This document shows positions 1-13,779 of a stretch of 64,000 nucleotides of DNA, piece after piece. The stretch covers positions 176,362,740-176,426,739 of the forward strand of contig CM043944.1 of assembly GCA_014529385.2 (NCBI GenBank), written 5' to 3'. A model generated the notes under the pieces. It worked only from the letters and a program-made list of their open reading frames with translations, was not told the DNA's origin and made no database searches. Within the stretch, counting starts at the first letter, position 1. Every line of letters starts with the position of its first letter. Position numbers and translations under genes: made by a program. This DNA is from Adiantum capillus-veneris (lineage: Eukaryota > Streptophyta > Polypodiopsida > Polypodiales > Pteridaceae).

Positions 1-906
1 GGGACGATGTCTAACCTCACTCCTATCTTATTGCAAATATAGCGAGAACCACAAATAAATTGTCAATCCATGGGACGAAGCTGACTCGGCTAGTGCATAG
101 AGGCTACAAGAGGTTGTCAATATCTTAGAAAACAACAAACAACTCACATCTAACTCAAGATACACTCAAGTGACTATAATCACCAAAAGACAATCGCTCA
201 TCGGCAAACAAATCACATCCATTACAGCATCAAATGACATCCAAACGTAATGAAACTTCTAGGACATGTTTATAAGACCTAAGCACACATGCTTATGGTC
301 TCAATTTCCACTTTAGGTCAAGTGCAAAAATCTCAATTATTAATAGCAGTGGATTTTTGACCTAGTCGTTTTTGACCCAGAATGCATCTAAATGCTTAGC
401 AATGATGCCCCAATATCCCGCCTATACTTAGTTTTTGATTTAGAAGATTAAATTCCTACTTATGATGAAATTAGGCCGTGAGTTAGCGACGCCAAAAGCT
501 ACGAAATACTGTGAAGTGCTTACGTCAATGCGTACAGCTCTTACCTGCGGTTGCAACGCAACATATGTGACTGCAATGTGACAATCGTCAAGGGAGTAGG
601 AACCGTGAGAAAGAGAGAAGTGAGATTCATTAGCTCACACTGTGTTTTTCATTATCCAAAACTTAATAATAACTTACAAAAATTGGCTTTTATACCTTAG
701 CCAAGGTTTTTGGTGGTCAAAACTAATAATCTAGGAGCTCTAACAAAAGACATGTTGATACAATATGGAAGCTTGTAGCACCTACTTGTCAATTACAAAG
801 TTTATTAGGAAAATAGGAGTTATAATATTCCTGATTCATCAAAACAATAATTGTTTTTACAATGAGAGCTCCAAAAAATGGTATCCAGGTTAGCTTGCTG
901 CTAACA
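1..906 (-). mobile_element. LTR of family B element (3' LTR, nearly complete)
   Basis: The reverse complement matches the LTR at 49905-50822 over its whole length, including a TATA-like ATAAAAG region. On the minus strand it starts TGTTAGCAGC at 906, directly after a polypurine tract, and runs to the window edge. By comparison with the other copy only a few terminal bases are missing. The polypurine tract immediately upstream makes this the 3' LTR of a minus-strand element. The target-site duplication cannot be seen because the other side lies outside the window. Confidence 0.85.
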
Positions 907-923
907 TTCCCCCCTTCCTCGCC
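907..923 (-). other. Polypurine tract of family B element
   Basis: The minus strand reads GAGGAAGGGGGGAA right against the LTR start TGTTAGC. This is the expected plus-strand priming site for an LTR retroelement. It fixes both the orientation and the LTR boundary. Confidence 0.75.
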
Positions 924-945
924 TGTGTCGTCCCATGAAACAGCT

Positions 946-1639
946 TTATGGGCTGAAATAATCGTCCGGTTCGGGGCTGACGAGGTGGTCTTTAAGTGCA
1001 TGGAGTGCCTTCTCATATTTGATCTTTCTTTCTTTGTCTGGAACCTGCAAAAATTGCATAGACGTGACTCTGTTCTTGAGCTCGATGGCTGAGTAGCCTA
1101 CGAATCTGGAAGTTAGGTTGCTGATCACTGCCCCAAAAATCTTCGTTCGCTAAGAGAAAAACCCTGTGTAAACTGCTTCCTCAAATTCCAACACATTATG
1201 AGATGGCAAGAACATGCAGCGGACCTAGAAGCCATAGAGGACTTCTTTGGAAGGTTGGCCGCTTAGGTCATGGCATATACCCTTATTGCCCTCAAGGAAG
1301 GACATCCAACGGTGCTCCTGCTTGATTTGGCTCATGAAAAACTTCAATGCATGTGAGAAGAATCTGGAAAATTTTGTAGAGCATAGCACATGCAAGATCA
1401 TGGAGACTTTTGAAGAATGCCATGGCGTTGACGGGAGCAAAGCAAACCCCGAACCCCCGACGGCCTCTAAAACATCGGGGACCGAATGGCGTGCCTCGAG
1501 CCTGTCATGGTAAAGCAAACAGGGGGCACCACCTAGCTTTAGCGGCTAGGACGCAAACAACACACCACCATAACAAAGTTTTCATCCAAGAGAGATGGAT
1601 GCTTGGGAGCAATGATGAAGAGGAAAGGGAATGAGATCA

Positions 1640-1700
<61 letters not shown>

Positions 1701-4700
1701 GGGAGGGGGTATGGCGGCTTAGTACTTAGGCACCACAGAAGGATGGCGAATCCGCACACCCTTCACACATACACAAGCTCGCTCCAAACACAAGACTAGG
1801 TGGCGATTCCGCACACCTCACATGGGAAAAACATTGCAGGAAAACATACTCACAAAACCTCAAGCTTTATTTAGAGAATAAGGCGATGAAATGGGGAGCA
1901 TAGGGTAGGGGAATGAGAAGGGAGAGCGTGGTAGAGCACATGGCGGATAGGTGGGAGTTGATGGCGAAGACTCGCACGAGGGCTACGGCCATCATCCTTC
2001 ATTTAGTTTCCCTTCATCTTCCATAGCCCAAGGGTGTAGAGGTCATGCTTAAGACGAGCATGGTGATTGCGGTGATGGTGATGGTGTGGGTGTGTGTGTG
2101 TGTGCACTAGGCACACACAGTGCATATTGTACTCTTTGGTGATGGTGTGTGTCTTTAGTGTGATGGTGACCCCTCTTTATATAGGGGAGGAGGGGGGAGA
2201 AATTCTAGAATTTAGAAATGAAGAAATCATTATCTACATAGGCCATGTGACTGTGGGCCCCACTTGTCTGGCTGTGTGTATATGTGCCAGAACAGCAGTC
2301 TCATGAGAGAGAGACTAAGAGAGAGAGATGGGTTGATGAAAAAAAGTGAGAGGTGACATGGAGAATAAAGTAATTACAAGAGGGGAGTGTGTTCAGAGGT
2401 GAATCTGTGTGCAGATGTGTGTGAACACAAGAAAAATCAGGTAACCACCGGGTGGGGATGGGTCTGTGGGCACCTTTTTTAATGAAACTGAGTGTGTGTG
2501 AGTGTGGGGGAGGTTATTTAGCTACAAGACAAGAGACATGGTGCCCTTTAGAGAGAGAGGGGGGTATTTGGGTCATGGGATATGAGAGGAGAGAGAAAGA
2601 GGGGGTGGGGTATACTATTTTGGAAGATAGGGTAAGTTGCATGTGAGTTAGGGTGCATTATTGGTGAGTTATAATGCATTATTGGTGAGAGGTGGGGTAG
2701 CTTGAGGGGAGAGAGAAAGGAGAAAGGACAAGGGGAAGAGAGAGGGGGTTGACCTTTTGAGTGGAGGAGAGGAAAAGGGACACCCGGCGGGACAACAATG
2801 AAGAAAAAGGAGGCAAGGTGGGGATGGGCTACCCCACAGGCATGAGGTGGCCTATTTTACCTTTCTTATATATTTACATAATCATAATTTATTTTTTTCT
2901 TACTTTTTTCCAATGCCTTTTATCACTCCCTCCCTAAGAGGGGGTTTTCATGGGGTGGGGACGAGAGAAGAGGGGTATGGGAGCTTGGCTTGTGAAAAGC
3001 CCCCATCAGCGTCCGTTAGGGTTCTCATCATGTATTCCTCTGTCGGCATTCCTTTCTTTGGAGCTAGCAATCTCGGATAATTTAGCCATGTAGGCGGCTT
3101 CTGTGTCATTGCCTTGTGTGCTTGCCATGTCCTTACACTTGGTACAAGACAAAAAATTGGGTGTTTTTGAAGTGCCTCAAGTGCTCTTGTGAACAGAATC
3201 AAGTATCTAGGATTCTTGTTCAGACAGCTCTTTCTCCACTTGGGGTGGACTTCATCTGTGCCCTCTGTTTGCATGTCTTTATATAGTTGTTCTTTAACTT
3301 GTAGCAGCTCTACCTTGATCAAGGGATATGGCAGTGATTGTTGATGCCATTGTGCATTGATTTGGTTGGGAGTGAGTTGAGTAACATTGATAGAATGAAG
3401 AACTCTCAACTCCCAATCCATCGCTTCTTTCCATTGCTCATCCGTCTCCTGGGCAAACTTCTTCTTAAGTGCATCTTCTTCAGCTTTTGACAGGTGGACC
3501 ATTGGCATTTCATTGGCTTCTATTAATGGTACCTGAAAGTCGTCCTGTCCACCTAGCCCTCCTGTCGGCTGTGTTTCCATCTCAATGAAAGAGACTGAGG
3601 GAATATCAATATGGGGTTGTTCTGATGTACCTGCTTCTTCCTGTGTCTCTTTCTATCCATCTCGTAGTAGCTGGTTAACTCTCTTGAGCTTTGCCTTCTA
3701 CTTCAGCAACTCTTCTTCTCTTTGTACCTGCATTAATGCCAGGTCTCGGTGTTGCGACTGCTCCAACTTTAGCTCTAGCTCGAGATCTTTATTGTTTTTC
3801 TCCAGTGGTTTATACACTTCATCTGTACCTTTGATCGAGGCAACTGCGGGATTTTCTCTTATCTATCGCAAGAAGGTTGCTTGATCGTTGATCTTTTGCT
3901 CTAAATATTCAAATGAAGCATTTGCTACATCTAGCTGCACTTGGATCTTTTGAACTGACAGAGTTGTAGTTAAGAGCTCGTTGGTAACCTCTGTCAGTTA
4001 TTCGTCTTTGCTTTTACAGGCATCTGTTAACTTCGTGAGAAGTTTACCTAGCTCTTCCATTTCCTTTTGTTGCTTTTCTCTGGCCAGCTGTGATGTTGTT
4101 CAGCTTCAACTTTCGACTCTCAGATTTGTCTCTGCAGATCGGTGATGACATTCATCATGTCCTCCAGTTCTCCTTGTAGGGCATCTATCATCATCTCCAA
4201 CTCTCTAGTCTTAGCACTACGGCTAAGTGGTGCTGATCGCATCTGCTTTGCATATTCATTTACTTGGAGAATTACTTCATCGTTTGTTTGCTAGTCTTCA
4301 GTTTCTGTGAGCTGCCTAGACGTTTCAACAGTCTCTTGTGGTTCCTTTGGTGGGGCTGTGGCGGCTCTTTGTGATAACGGCCGGGGTTCTACCTTTCTTT
4401 GTGGTTGTGTGGTTTCTATGGTTGTTTCCTACTGGGTGGTGGTAGATGGTGTGGCCTCTGTTTCTTGTGCCTTTGGTTGCTCAAAACTTGTTGCCTCCTT
4501 TGGTTCAGGACTTATTGCTCTTTCTGGTTCTGGCTCTTTTTCTTTGGTTTTCTCGGAAGTAGTTGCTACCTGTTGTTCATATCCTGCTGCCTCTTCTGGT
4601 TTAGGCTCCTTTTTCTTGGTTTGCTCGCCCTCTATGGGTCTATCTATTGGTGATGGTGGAGGCAGCTCTTGCAAATTCTCCTTTTGAGAGACCCTCTTCT

Positions 4701-4722
4701 TTGCCTTTTTAGCAGCTTGCAT
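946..4722 (-). pseudogene. Broken long ORF of family B element, not gag-pol
   Basis: The coding traces lie between the leader and the polypurine tract. Open pieces are 4722-4429, 3580-2948, 1518-1225 and 1128-946. The first begins with an ATG at 4722 and is rich in Lys, Glu and Pro. Next comes a stretch that reads as coiled coil (ELEMMIDALQGELEDMM, around 4200-4130). The 3580-2948 piece is a 210-residue charged segment. The last piece ends 23 bases before the polypurine tract. In-frame stops and frame changes separate the pieces. I see no zinc knuckle, protease, RT or integrase motif. The element therefore looks like a large non-autonomous derivative that encoded one unfamiliar protein. Whether the pieces were one ORF is inference. 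Confidence 0.45.
1650..1697. repeat. (GA)n microsatellite inside family B element
   Basis: Uninterrupted GA array of about 48 bases. It lies in purine-rich DNA that continues to about 2830, the most degraded part of the element's internal region. Confidence 0.95.
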
Positions 4723-4739
4723 GGCTCCTGTTAAGTGAG

Positions 4740-5375
4740 TAGAGTGCCAAAGTTAGAAAATTTGTGTAAATTCGCGTTGAAACACCCTTCAGTCTATATT
4801 GCTGACAAAATGAGTCCAATTTCCTTCAAATCAATTTTTGAACATGCATAGATGCATAAAAACATGTAAAGATCAAAATCATGAAGTCCAAGCAAAAATT
4901 TGCAACAAAAGTAAATGATCGCGATTATTTACAGTTGATGAAGTTTTTCAACTTTTTGCAATTATGGCATTATAGGCTTGAAGTATATATCAAATAGATA
5001 CTATGAGTAAAGTATGGGCTTATTTAAGTGCACAAATTGAGAATGGTGCCAGATTTAGGCTTTCAGTTTTTGAAACAGTAGATATACAAGAATTTTGAGA
5101 TTTTGAGCTGCAAATTTGTTCAAACTTGGTCAGTGGCCTTAGGACACCATGTGCTTTGGTCCCATGAGGGCAAAGTTGCAATTTTCCCCCATCTTGGCAA
5201 AAACGTAAATAATCACGATTATTAACTTTTTCATCAAAATAAACATTTTTTGGTGCAACTTGGTTCTAGGTGGATCAAAAAATGTGATTGATAACTTAGA
5301 AATTGGTTTGAAAGGACTTCTTTGCGTTTTTTGACAATTTTCCAAGTTATCATTGACCAATTTGGCTCATACTTG
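4740..5375 (-). repeat. Leader of family B element with repeated palindromes
   Basis: This stretch lies upstream (minus strand) of the ORF start. It contains two 22-bp near-palindromes with cores ATCGCGAT and ATCACGAT at 4911-4932 and 5205-5226, 294 bases apart. The same palindrome recurs four times, about 276-292 bases apart, in the leader of the other family B copy (51520-52392). This looks like a tandem-repeat leader with a diverged unit of about 285 bases. No 5' LTR or primer-binding site follows, so the element is truncated here. Confidence 0.6.
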
Positions 5376-6397
5376 AAATGTGACATGTAATAGGTGTGCA
5401 CAAGTGATAAGTGAAGTACAAAAGAGGATCCGGGAGAGTGGAATATACATAAGAGAATCTAATGATGATGGGAAAGCCTAGAGATTAAGCCAAGCTCACT
5501 ATGGTCATCATCTATCACTCTAATCTCCTAAACATAAACTAATCAATTCCTAATCTCACTAATCACAATCTAATCACTCATAAATCAATGCACACACGCT
5601 TGCAGTAAAACTTGAGAAGCACCACCCCATGCACACATGCACTAATCCAATATACACACAAGAGAAGTATGCTAGTTAAGAGTGACGGCTTGATTAAAAA
5701 GAGTAATTAAACCAATAATTAGAGGCTAATAAGAGACAAATCAAGAAAAAAACAATGCTAATGCACAAGAAGAGTAGGTAGAGAGTAGATTAGCTTGTAT
5801 TTCTTGAATACATGCGGTTACAAGAGTTAGGAGAAGATTGAAGCTCCTTATCCACATCCTTCTTCACAAAGCTTATCTCAAAATGCATAAAAGACCTCCT
5901 TTCACATTGTGCATTTTCACTTAAGTACCTAGGACATTTTAGAAGTGCTCACGTACCCAGTTCACCTAGCAATCTCCTACAAATGTCTACACTACGTAGA
6001 TTGCTCAACCAACACAATGTTTACAACTTGGAGCACATAAAGAGCCTAATACATCATATACAATGTGCATTTGCAATCATAGCACAAGATTTACATTTGG
6101 CAAAGGAAATTGACGACCGCATTTTCTTCCTCACAAGTTGTCCAATTTTTTTTTAATCTTTTTCACTTCTTGTAACCACCTTCACTTCATGTTGATCCCA
6201 GCTTCACATTAAAGCTTTTCTATCACCTACTTACTAAAAGTAGTAATTTATGTAGTTGTATGACATGTTTGGAGAGATTCCAAATGTTAATCCCATTTAG
6301 TTTTAGTGCACATTGCCGTGCACTGCTTGTGCGGTTGCAAGCATTGGTGACTATTGTTGTGTTAAAGTTGTAGCATCTCAAGTAAATAGCCCATTGA
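5376..6397. other. No gene recognised
   Basis: AT-rich DNA between the truncated family B element and the copia element. I find no long ORF, RNA gene or clear repeat. The short frames present have no recognisable motif. Confidence 0.5.
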
Positions 6398-6738
<341 letters not shown>

Positions 6739-7449
6739 TGGGATTAAGTAGAGTTTGAGGAAAATCATGCATTGGAGAGGAGTTTGGACAACTATGTTTT
6801 TTGGCTTGATGACTGGCAATCTTTTTCTTACATAATTTTGAAATTCTAGGACTAGCATTTCAAAATGCTAGGACTAGCAGTAGGAGCTTGCACCAATGAC
6901 ACTACATTTTGAAAATCTATTGCTTAGAAGCACCCACCTCTGCAAATTGGATCTTGAGATGCAATTGCCCTGGAATGCTAGGAGTGCCCCCCCCTTGTAG
7001 CCTGTGTTTTGAGATGCAAGGTTGCACCCAACAACACCGATAGTGGGGTAGTCTATGTTTTGAGATTTAACCCACGGTTGAGGTGGCATTGCCCCCCTAG
7101 TCTGCCTAGTTAAATTTTGAAACGCGAGTGCCAATAGTTAGCTTGGGAGGTGGTGGTCTTAGGAAGGCCTTGGGGAGTTTCCATTTGGTAGAGCTTAGGG
7201 TACTATTTTTGAGGTTCAAGGGTGTGCATAAGGCCTTGAAAAGTCTTTAAGGAATGCAAAAGAGAATGAAAACTCCTTGATCAAGCACCAATGACAAACT
7301 GAACAATGAAAACTATGCTCATTGGAATTTGATAATGCGGCTCTGGGTTTTGCACAAGGATTATGAGACATAGTTGATGGCTCAAAAATGAAACCTACAA
7401 GGGACAACAATGATAGGTACACCCGCCTTTAGGATGATGAGCATCTCAA

Positions 7450-7790
7450 ATCATGTGTTGAATGGGATGCAAGCAATGCAAAGGAGATGTAAGCCATTGC
7501 GGAGTCACTCGCAAAGTAAGTTTCTCCAGCCATACAAACTTTGAAGATTGCCAATGCAATGTGGTCCAAGCTCGTTGGAATGTTTGATCAAGATTCTACG
7601 ATGCGAGCGGTCACCCTCCTCGGACAATTGTTTTCCACCAAGTGTTCCATGCAATATTTTCTAGTGAAGGCAAAGGTGATCCATGATCAGCTCTTGGATA
7701 TGAAAAGTTCATTGAATAGTACTCAGTTATCTATTTTGGTACTTACAAAATTACTTGAGGAGTATGAAACAACATCAAGAGAGACAAGAT
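7450..7790 (+). pseudogene. copia gag (UBN2-like) fragment
   Basis: The translated frame reads EWDASNAKEM, then AMWSKLVGMFDQDS, FSTKCSMQYFLVKAKVIHDQL and LVLTKLLEEYETT. This follows the UBN2/retrotran_gag order seen in Ty1-copia gag: a W at the start of the helix, an 'A..MW..L...F' block, and an 'L...L...Y' ending. Stop codons interrupt it upstream (for example at ATGTAAGCC near 7490), and nothing recognisable of pol follows. It lies between two matching LTRs, which supports the copia assignment. Function is lost in this copy. Confidence 0.55.
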
Positions 7791-8061
7791 GTACCAACAT
7801 GATGCATATGAAACACTATGGATGTGTGCAAAATCCATTTTGTTGGTTGAATTATGGACAAGATGTGTTCCAAAAGTTCATCGTCTAGGAAAGTTTGGAC
7901 GTGATGTGTTCACAATTCACAAATGGGAATTCTTGGATGTAATGTGGTTTACAATTCAATTTTTTGTGACACAACCAATGCTCAAGATTGCATATTTCTC
8001 ATTTAAAAGGTTGGTGGTAGCAAATCCAAGGTGTTGCAGAGAGGGTCTTAAAGTTATAGGA

Positions 8062-8228
8062 TGTGATCCTAATGTTTACTTTATCTTGAGATATTTATTC
8101 TACTTATTTCACAAAGTTCTAGGTAGAAAAATGTGTTAAGGGGGGTACTTAAGGCCCCCATGATGGTATATAAGTTACATTGGACCCCATTGTATAATCA
8201 TCTATTTCATTGCCCAGTTGGTTAGTTC

Positions 8229-8269
<41 letters not shown>

Positions 8270-8314
8270 CCCCCCCCCCCCCCCCCCCCCACTTTTGCAT
8301 CATTGACTTTGACA
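8062..8314 (+). repeat. 3' LTR of copia-type element
   Basis: Starts TGTGATCCTAATG and ends CTTTGACA, matching 6398-6738. It carries a CT array (8232-8267) that changes into a C run of about 23 bases (8268-8290). The array length and composition differ from the partner LTR. Confidence 0.65.
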
Positions 8315-9419
8315 TGTTGGAGTGCATGCTTAGGCTTGGTAGGGAAGGTGCTTGATTGTGTGACGAGTAAGATTTTGGGGATGTGTGATGAGCTGGATGT
8401 TTGTTTTGGCATGAAAGTTGTGATTTGATAGTTGAAGTGAGTGCCATATTGTACTCAAGAAAGAATAAAAGGTTGCATTCCTAATCTAAGATCTTAATAG
8501 TTGGATGACCAAATGGAGAAACCCTAGTGGGAAAAAGTACCTTTGGTATATGTGCAAATGATGTATATGTACTTGAGATCTAAGAAGCTTTAATGAATTT
8601 TATATTAAAGTAGAAATAATTGTGTAGGCTACTTGTTAGAGTTGTGATCAATGTGCTTAGAAGTAGGCTTTGTCAAGTGTAGAGTCATAGTTGGTAGTAG
8701 ATACATTTGATTTGTTGTTGTTTTGCTCATAATCTACAAGGTGCGTGCATGGCTGGAACATGCATTCAAGATTATGTTGTGCAAGAGGATAATTGAGGGG
8801 TACTTCTAGGAGGTAATGTAGCTAGAAAAGGTGGATTTGATGTATGCTTCAGTAGATTCCATCACTTGTGCAAGAACAGTTTTTGATGTTGAGGTTGATT
8901 TAATCTTCTCACAGTGCATAAGTATGTGACTGTGTATGGACTACTCCATCACTCCACCATGTTAAAATAAATTAGCCTTTGACTCTTATGCTCACCTATC
9001 CATCATCAGCGACACTGCATAATTATGCTCAAATCTTCAAGCTTGATCAAGAGCCTAAATAGCCACACTCATAGACCACAAAGAAATATTAGGATTGGAA
9101 AGCTCACCTCTAGCGCTTCGCTCATTTTTTTGGCTCAGGTGCCCGTCTTTATTTTTGCCTCAAGTGATTTTTGCATCTAGCAGACTTGACTAAAAAAAAG
9201 ATCATTTACCCTGTAATAAGCTTATTGATGTGAAGCTCTTTGTTTGATCGTTGTGGAAGAAGATTTTCTAGCTTCATTTTCATTTTAATATTTTGTGATG
9301 TCTTCAATCTTCTTCTCATTGATTAGTTGTTGAGACACCCATTTGTATTTGCTTCTTAAATGTTTGAATTTATGCCCGTGACACACAAGCGGTGTAAGCC
9401 ACTTCACCCTCATGATGCA
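8315..9419. other. No gene recognised
   Basis: Mixed-composition DNA between the copia element and the first solo LTR. No ORF with recognisable motifs, no RNA gene and no clear repeats. Confidence 0.5.
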
Positions 9420-10272
9420 TGTCATAAAATCTAATATCTAACCAACCAAAATGATTTTCTCATATTAAACCGATAATTTAATGTGGGAGAATAAACAGGA
9501 ACAAGGGTTAGAATATAGACATGTGCTTATGGATCTATCTCAACACGGGGCCAATGTTAAAGGGGTCCAAATGAGAGATGGTTTGTCAAAGACCTTAGGG
9601 TTAGCCTCATTAAAGACCTCCAAAGGTTAGTGTTAAAATTACTTTGACCTTAGGCAAGCTAGGGCTATGCTTGAGGTGGGAACCCGGCCTAAGCTTGAGG
9701 TGCTTGTCGTGATTACTGACTAAGGTGCTTGAGGTTCTTAATGACTAAGGTGCTAAGGTTCTCCATGACTAAGGTGCTTGAGGAGCTTGATGTGTTCCAC
9801 AAAGTCAAACACATCCCTACTCATTAGGGAGCGAGCCCTCATTGTAGGAGCATGAGAGAGAACACATATCCCTACTCATGAGGGAACGAGCCCTCATTGT
9901 AGGAGCATGAGAGAGAACATACACACCCTCACACAAGGCAAGCTTGGTCTAAAGAAGCAACTAGGATACTTGTCAAGTTCTTCTTTATGTTGCCCTCATG
10001 GTGTGCCTAAAGCCTATTGGTTGGCCTCTCAAGGGGTCCAATGATAATTTAGCTAGTTTAATTAATTGTGTATGCATTTATCAAGTCCTCTCTCAAAGGG
10101 GAAAGGGGGACACTTGTCCCAAGGCTAGCATGCTTGCTTGATATGCACTCTACATGTGATTGGCCAGGCTTGAAGGTGGCCAATGAGATTCCATCATGAT
10201 CTAGAAGAGGGGGTCTCGACCAAAGCAAGGAGGGGGTTAGCTTGGGGGGTTTACTCTTCCCCCCCGCCCCCT

Positions 10273-10323
<51 letters not shown>

Positions 10324-10992
10324 ATTGTGTGAAGTGCAAAGTGCAAGATCTCCTTCTCCGTCTCCAAGCCTACACCAACACTCTTGGATATGAAATGCAA
10401 ATCCAACCAAGAGCCATGCTCCAATGCTTAAGCTTGCCATCTTCTCCATCTTCATTACTATGCTATTATGTATGCTAAGCAAGAAGAGTGATGATAAGTG
10501 AGGAACTATTTATTTCTCCTACGAATGTTTCTTCTTCCTCTTCCCTACCCTCGTTCCCCGCTAGCTCTCTTCACCTTTGAAGGTGTTTGAGGCCTTGGGA
10601 CTGAGGCCGAGGATGGTTAATGCTTTTTACAAAGATTATGTTATGCTGGTGATGCATGAAGCTTTCCATCTTCATCGCATCACCTAGGTCACAAGGAGCA
10701 CAAAGATTGTATAGTACCAAGTCTCTCGTGATGGGATAATCTATAATACAAAAGCCTATTGGAGGGGGGATCTGGCTCCACATAAATCCAGTCCTCACCT
10801 ATTGTCACGTTCTCTAACTCTCTCTCTCTCTCTTGCAAAAGTATTGTTCATGCCAAGTTAATAATTATAATGGTTATGTTGCTACCGCTAATTAAGTTCA
10901 CCATCTATGTTCTCAAAGTAGTATCACAAAAATGCTCACTGTAATTCTCTTAATTCCGCTATTCTCAAAGTTCACAGGCCATTTCCATTACA
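9420..10992 (+). mobile_element. Solo LTR, copy 1 of a 1.6-kb family
   Basis: Begins TGTCATAAAATC and ends TTCCATTACA, the same ends as 32626-34259, with similar sequence throughout (for example ATCTCAACACGGGGCCAAT, and CTCATTGTGT near the end of a CA-rich tract). TG and CA ends without internal coding sequence suggest a solo LTR. The flanking pentamers ATGCA and ATTCA differ by one base, as for an old target duplication. Inside, about 60 bases containing 'ATCCCTACTCAT…GAGAGAGAACA' are duplicated in tandem (about 9801-9925). A (CA)n array of about 46 bases lies at 10275-10320. The orientation is taken from the direction of the comparison and is arbitrary. Confidence 0.65.
10275..10320. repeat. 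(CA)n microsatellite in solo LTR
   Basis: Pure CA array of about 46 bases after a C-rich tract. The matching place in the second copy (about 33555) has only a short, interrupted CA stretch. Confidence 0.95.
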
Positions 10993-13779
10993 ATTCACTA
11001 GCTGTGTAGACAAGCCTAACAAAAAGAAGATCTCAACAACACCCCCAATCCAACATAGCCCCATGTCATTGACCCTTTCATCTTGGACTATGCGATGTAG
11101 GTGGTCCTGAACATAGCACATAATTCTAACCATAACATAGCACCCTGCACATACACAAACAATCCTTTCTAAGACAATTAAACTGTACATGGTCTCTACC
11201 CTTACACTTTTGACATATCCCACCAACCAAAAATCATTCCACAATCCACAATCAATCCAAAAACTGTATCCCATCACATGGGTGAGCACTCCACCCCACT
11301 TTGAATGATGTACAACCACCCTACAACCACTTTAGCACGTACATGGTTGCAAAATTTTTGACAGTATTATTCAGCAACACAACCATACCACAAAGAAATA
11401 ATTCAACGGCCACATCGACTACCACAACCAAAAATCATAACCATAATCATAAGGGAACATCAACCCTTGACCATAAACCATATTCATTACTTAAGTCGGC
11501 TTCCGCACTTGGAGCTTTAGCTATACTTGTTGTTGACCATCCCACCAACACACTTGATCCTTAAAGGTGGAATTTCCTATGCATAAAATAGTTCAACAAG
11601 CAAATAAACATCATCTCAAATCACCAACTTAGAATCTTTTAACCATATTCAAGTGATGCACCACAACCACACATCACACTTTTCCTACATAGAGCTACTT
11701 TTGACCTAGAAGAATGGAAAGTAGTGCACACATGTGCATGAGACATCCACACCTATCCTTTGAGTTTTCATACATCATATAATATCAGCACATACCCTTA
11801 ATCATGATACAAAATAAATCCATTACTTTGAGCAACCATATGCCATAATTTCACACTTAGGTGTAAAATAGGTTTTCCCTTTTTTTGGATGTACACATGA
11901 CATACACAAGAGAGTATTCTACCTCATTTCAATGCATCAAGATCAGTTCTATAACATAGATTATCACCTTACTACATCATTTTACCCATACTAGACTCCC
12001 CATATCAGACTTTTGTCAACAACTGTGATGCACAAAGAAAGTCGTTTTATGTAAATTTGCCCATATAGTTTGGGTTGGATAACCATACATCAATAGATGA
12101 GTTTATGAATATAAAAAAGGTGGAATAAGCTCACCAATACACACCATAATTTAGATATGAACTTTACACCAGATCCACAATTCCACTCCTCCTCCGTATC
12201 ACCCTACATATGTAAGCAATCCCATACCAAAATCAATTAATAACTTACACTCATGACATGATAATGGCGATCCAAATATATTTGTCACCATATTTAATGA
12301 AGTTCTTGACTTGGCTAACTACATTTTCTCATCCGAATGAATGCATATAGTGGAAGCGGCTTATAGGATCAATCCACCCAAATGTCAACATTCGTCTCAC
12401 CGATGGTGCAACGTTCCTGTGATGACCTCTGCTCACCCTCACGTGCGGCCTTCAATGCGACTCCGTGGGCAAGCGAACATGTATGTTTTTGGTGTGCGGA
12501 GTACATGGTGGTGGAGGCACACGATTTGTAATGTATGTGAGCATCATGATGGTTGATGCGTGAGGAAGCAAAGGATGAAAAGAGAGAGGGGGGAGGGATA
12601 TGGGAGGAGAGAAAGGGGCAGGGAGGGAGAGGAGAGGGAGAGAGGAGGGAGGAGGAGGAGAGAACAAATATATTTTTTTGATTTTTTTTAAAAAAAGTGG
12701 ACTTTCAGTGCTTGTAGGTAAAAAAAAAGGTTAAAAAATGGTTTTTTTATATGCATATATGTTGGGGGTAGTTTAAAGTTAAAAAAAAAAAGTAAAAATG
12801 ACTTTTCGAAAAAAAAAATCAAATTTTAAACCTTAGTGACACATTTTTGCTAATGCGGCCACACTCCTGTAGTCCCTTAACTTTCAAAAAGCTAAAGAGA
12901 GAAAGTGACCTCCTATGTCTACATCCTACATGTGCCTTAAAAAAAGGCTAGAAAAGCCTATTCAAAACTAACTTCTTGAATGCCCTTGTCCCCTTAACCC
13001 TACACAACATTAGCCTTAATCCTTAAAAAATAAGATTCTTTACAAGGCCCATGCAAAGTCTATATTTTTCATAATGGATTATGTTTGCATTGATCTATGT
13101 ATAACAATTGCAAATATGTTGTATATAGATTCGTTACAAAATTGAAGGTAAGAGCATCATGGCGATTTATGAGAGCCACCTTCTTGAATTAGGAGTTGCA
13201 CTGCACCACAAACAGTTGGCCATCTTTAATCTTTTCACATCATATCTTCTTCTCCTTTCTTTGGAGGGATCTACATAACATAGCTGATTCAACATATAGA
13301 TTAGACCGAAATATTGTGAAAATGACAAACGAGGAAGGAATAAATGCAACAACAATGTGTACTTGCAGGACATACTAACTTTTGCATGTTGCCTTGAAAA
13401 AGAAATTTTGGAGGTAGGTTGAAGTCAATCTCATTCTCCAAGTCCTCGCGCACTTGTCTTAGTGTGACATTAAATCAAATGCTAAGAACTATCACCAAGT
13501 CAGCTCCACACCACACCCCAAACATTCTCAAAGGATTATTAATGTCATCAAAAAAATCTTGGTCCATAGCTACCAAATGACCATTCACTTGATGCCACAT
13601 TATGTAGTGAAAGGAAGCTATGAAGTTTGAAGAGGCTATCATGCACTTACACACGATAAACTTCTTATCCCCCTTGCATAAGATTCCATTAGAATCATGG
13701 ACATCCCAAGTATCGTCTAAAAAATCAAGGCATTTTTGTGACTTGTAGATAAGCATAGTAGCAATATTCCCGAGCTCCT
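10993..13779. other. No gene recognised
   Basis: AT-rich DNA. A purine-rich block (AGGAGAG-type, about 12575-12665) and poly-A/poly-T runs up to about 12830 stand out. An 87-codon frame at 11301-11564 is rich in Thr, Asn and His and has no recognisable domain, so I do not call it a gene. Confidence 0.5.
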
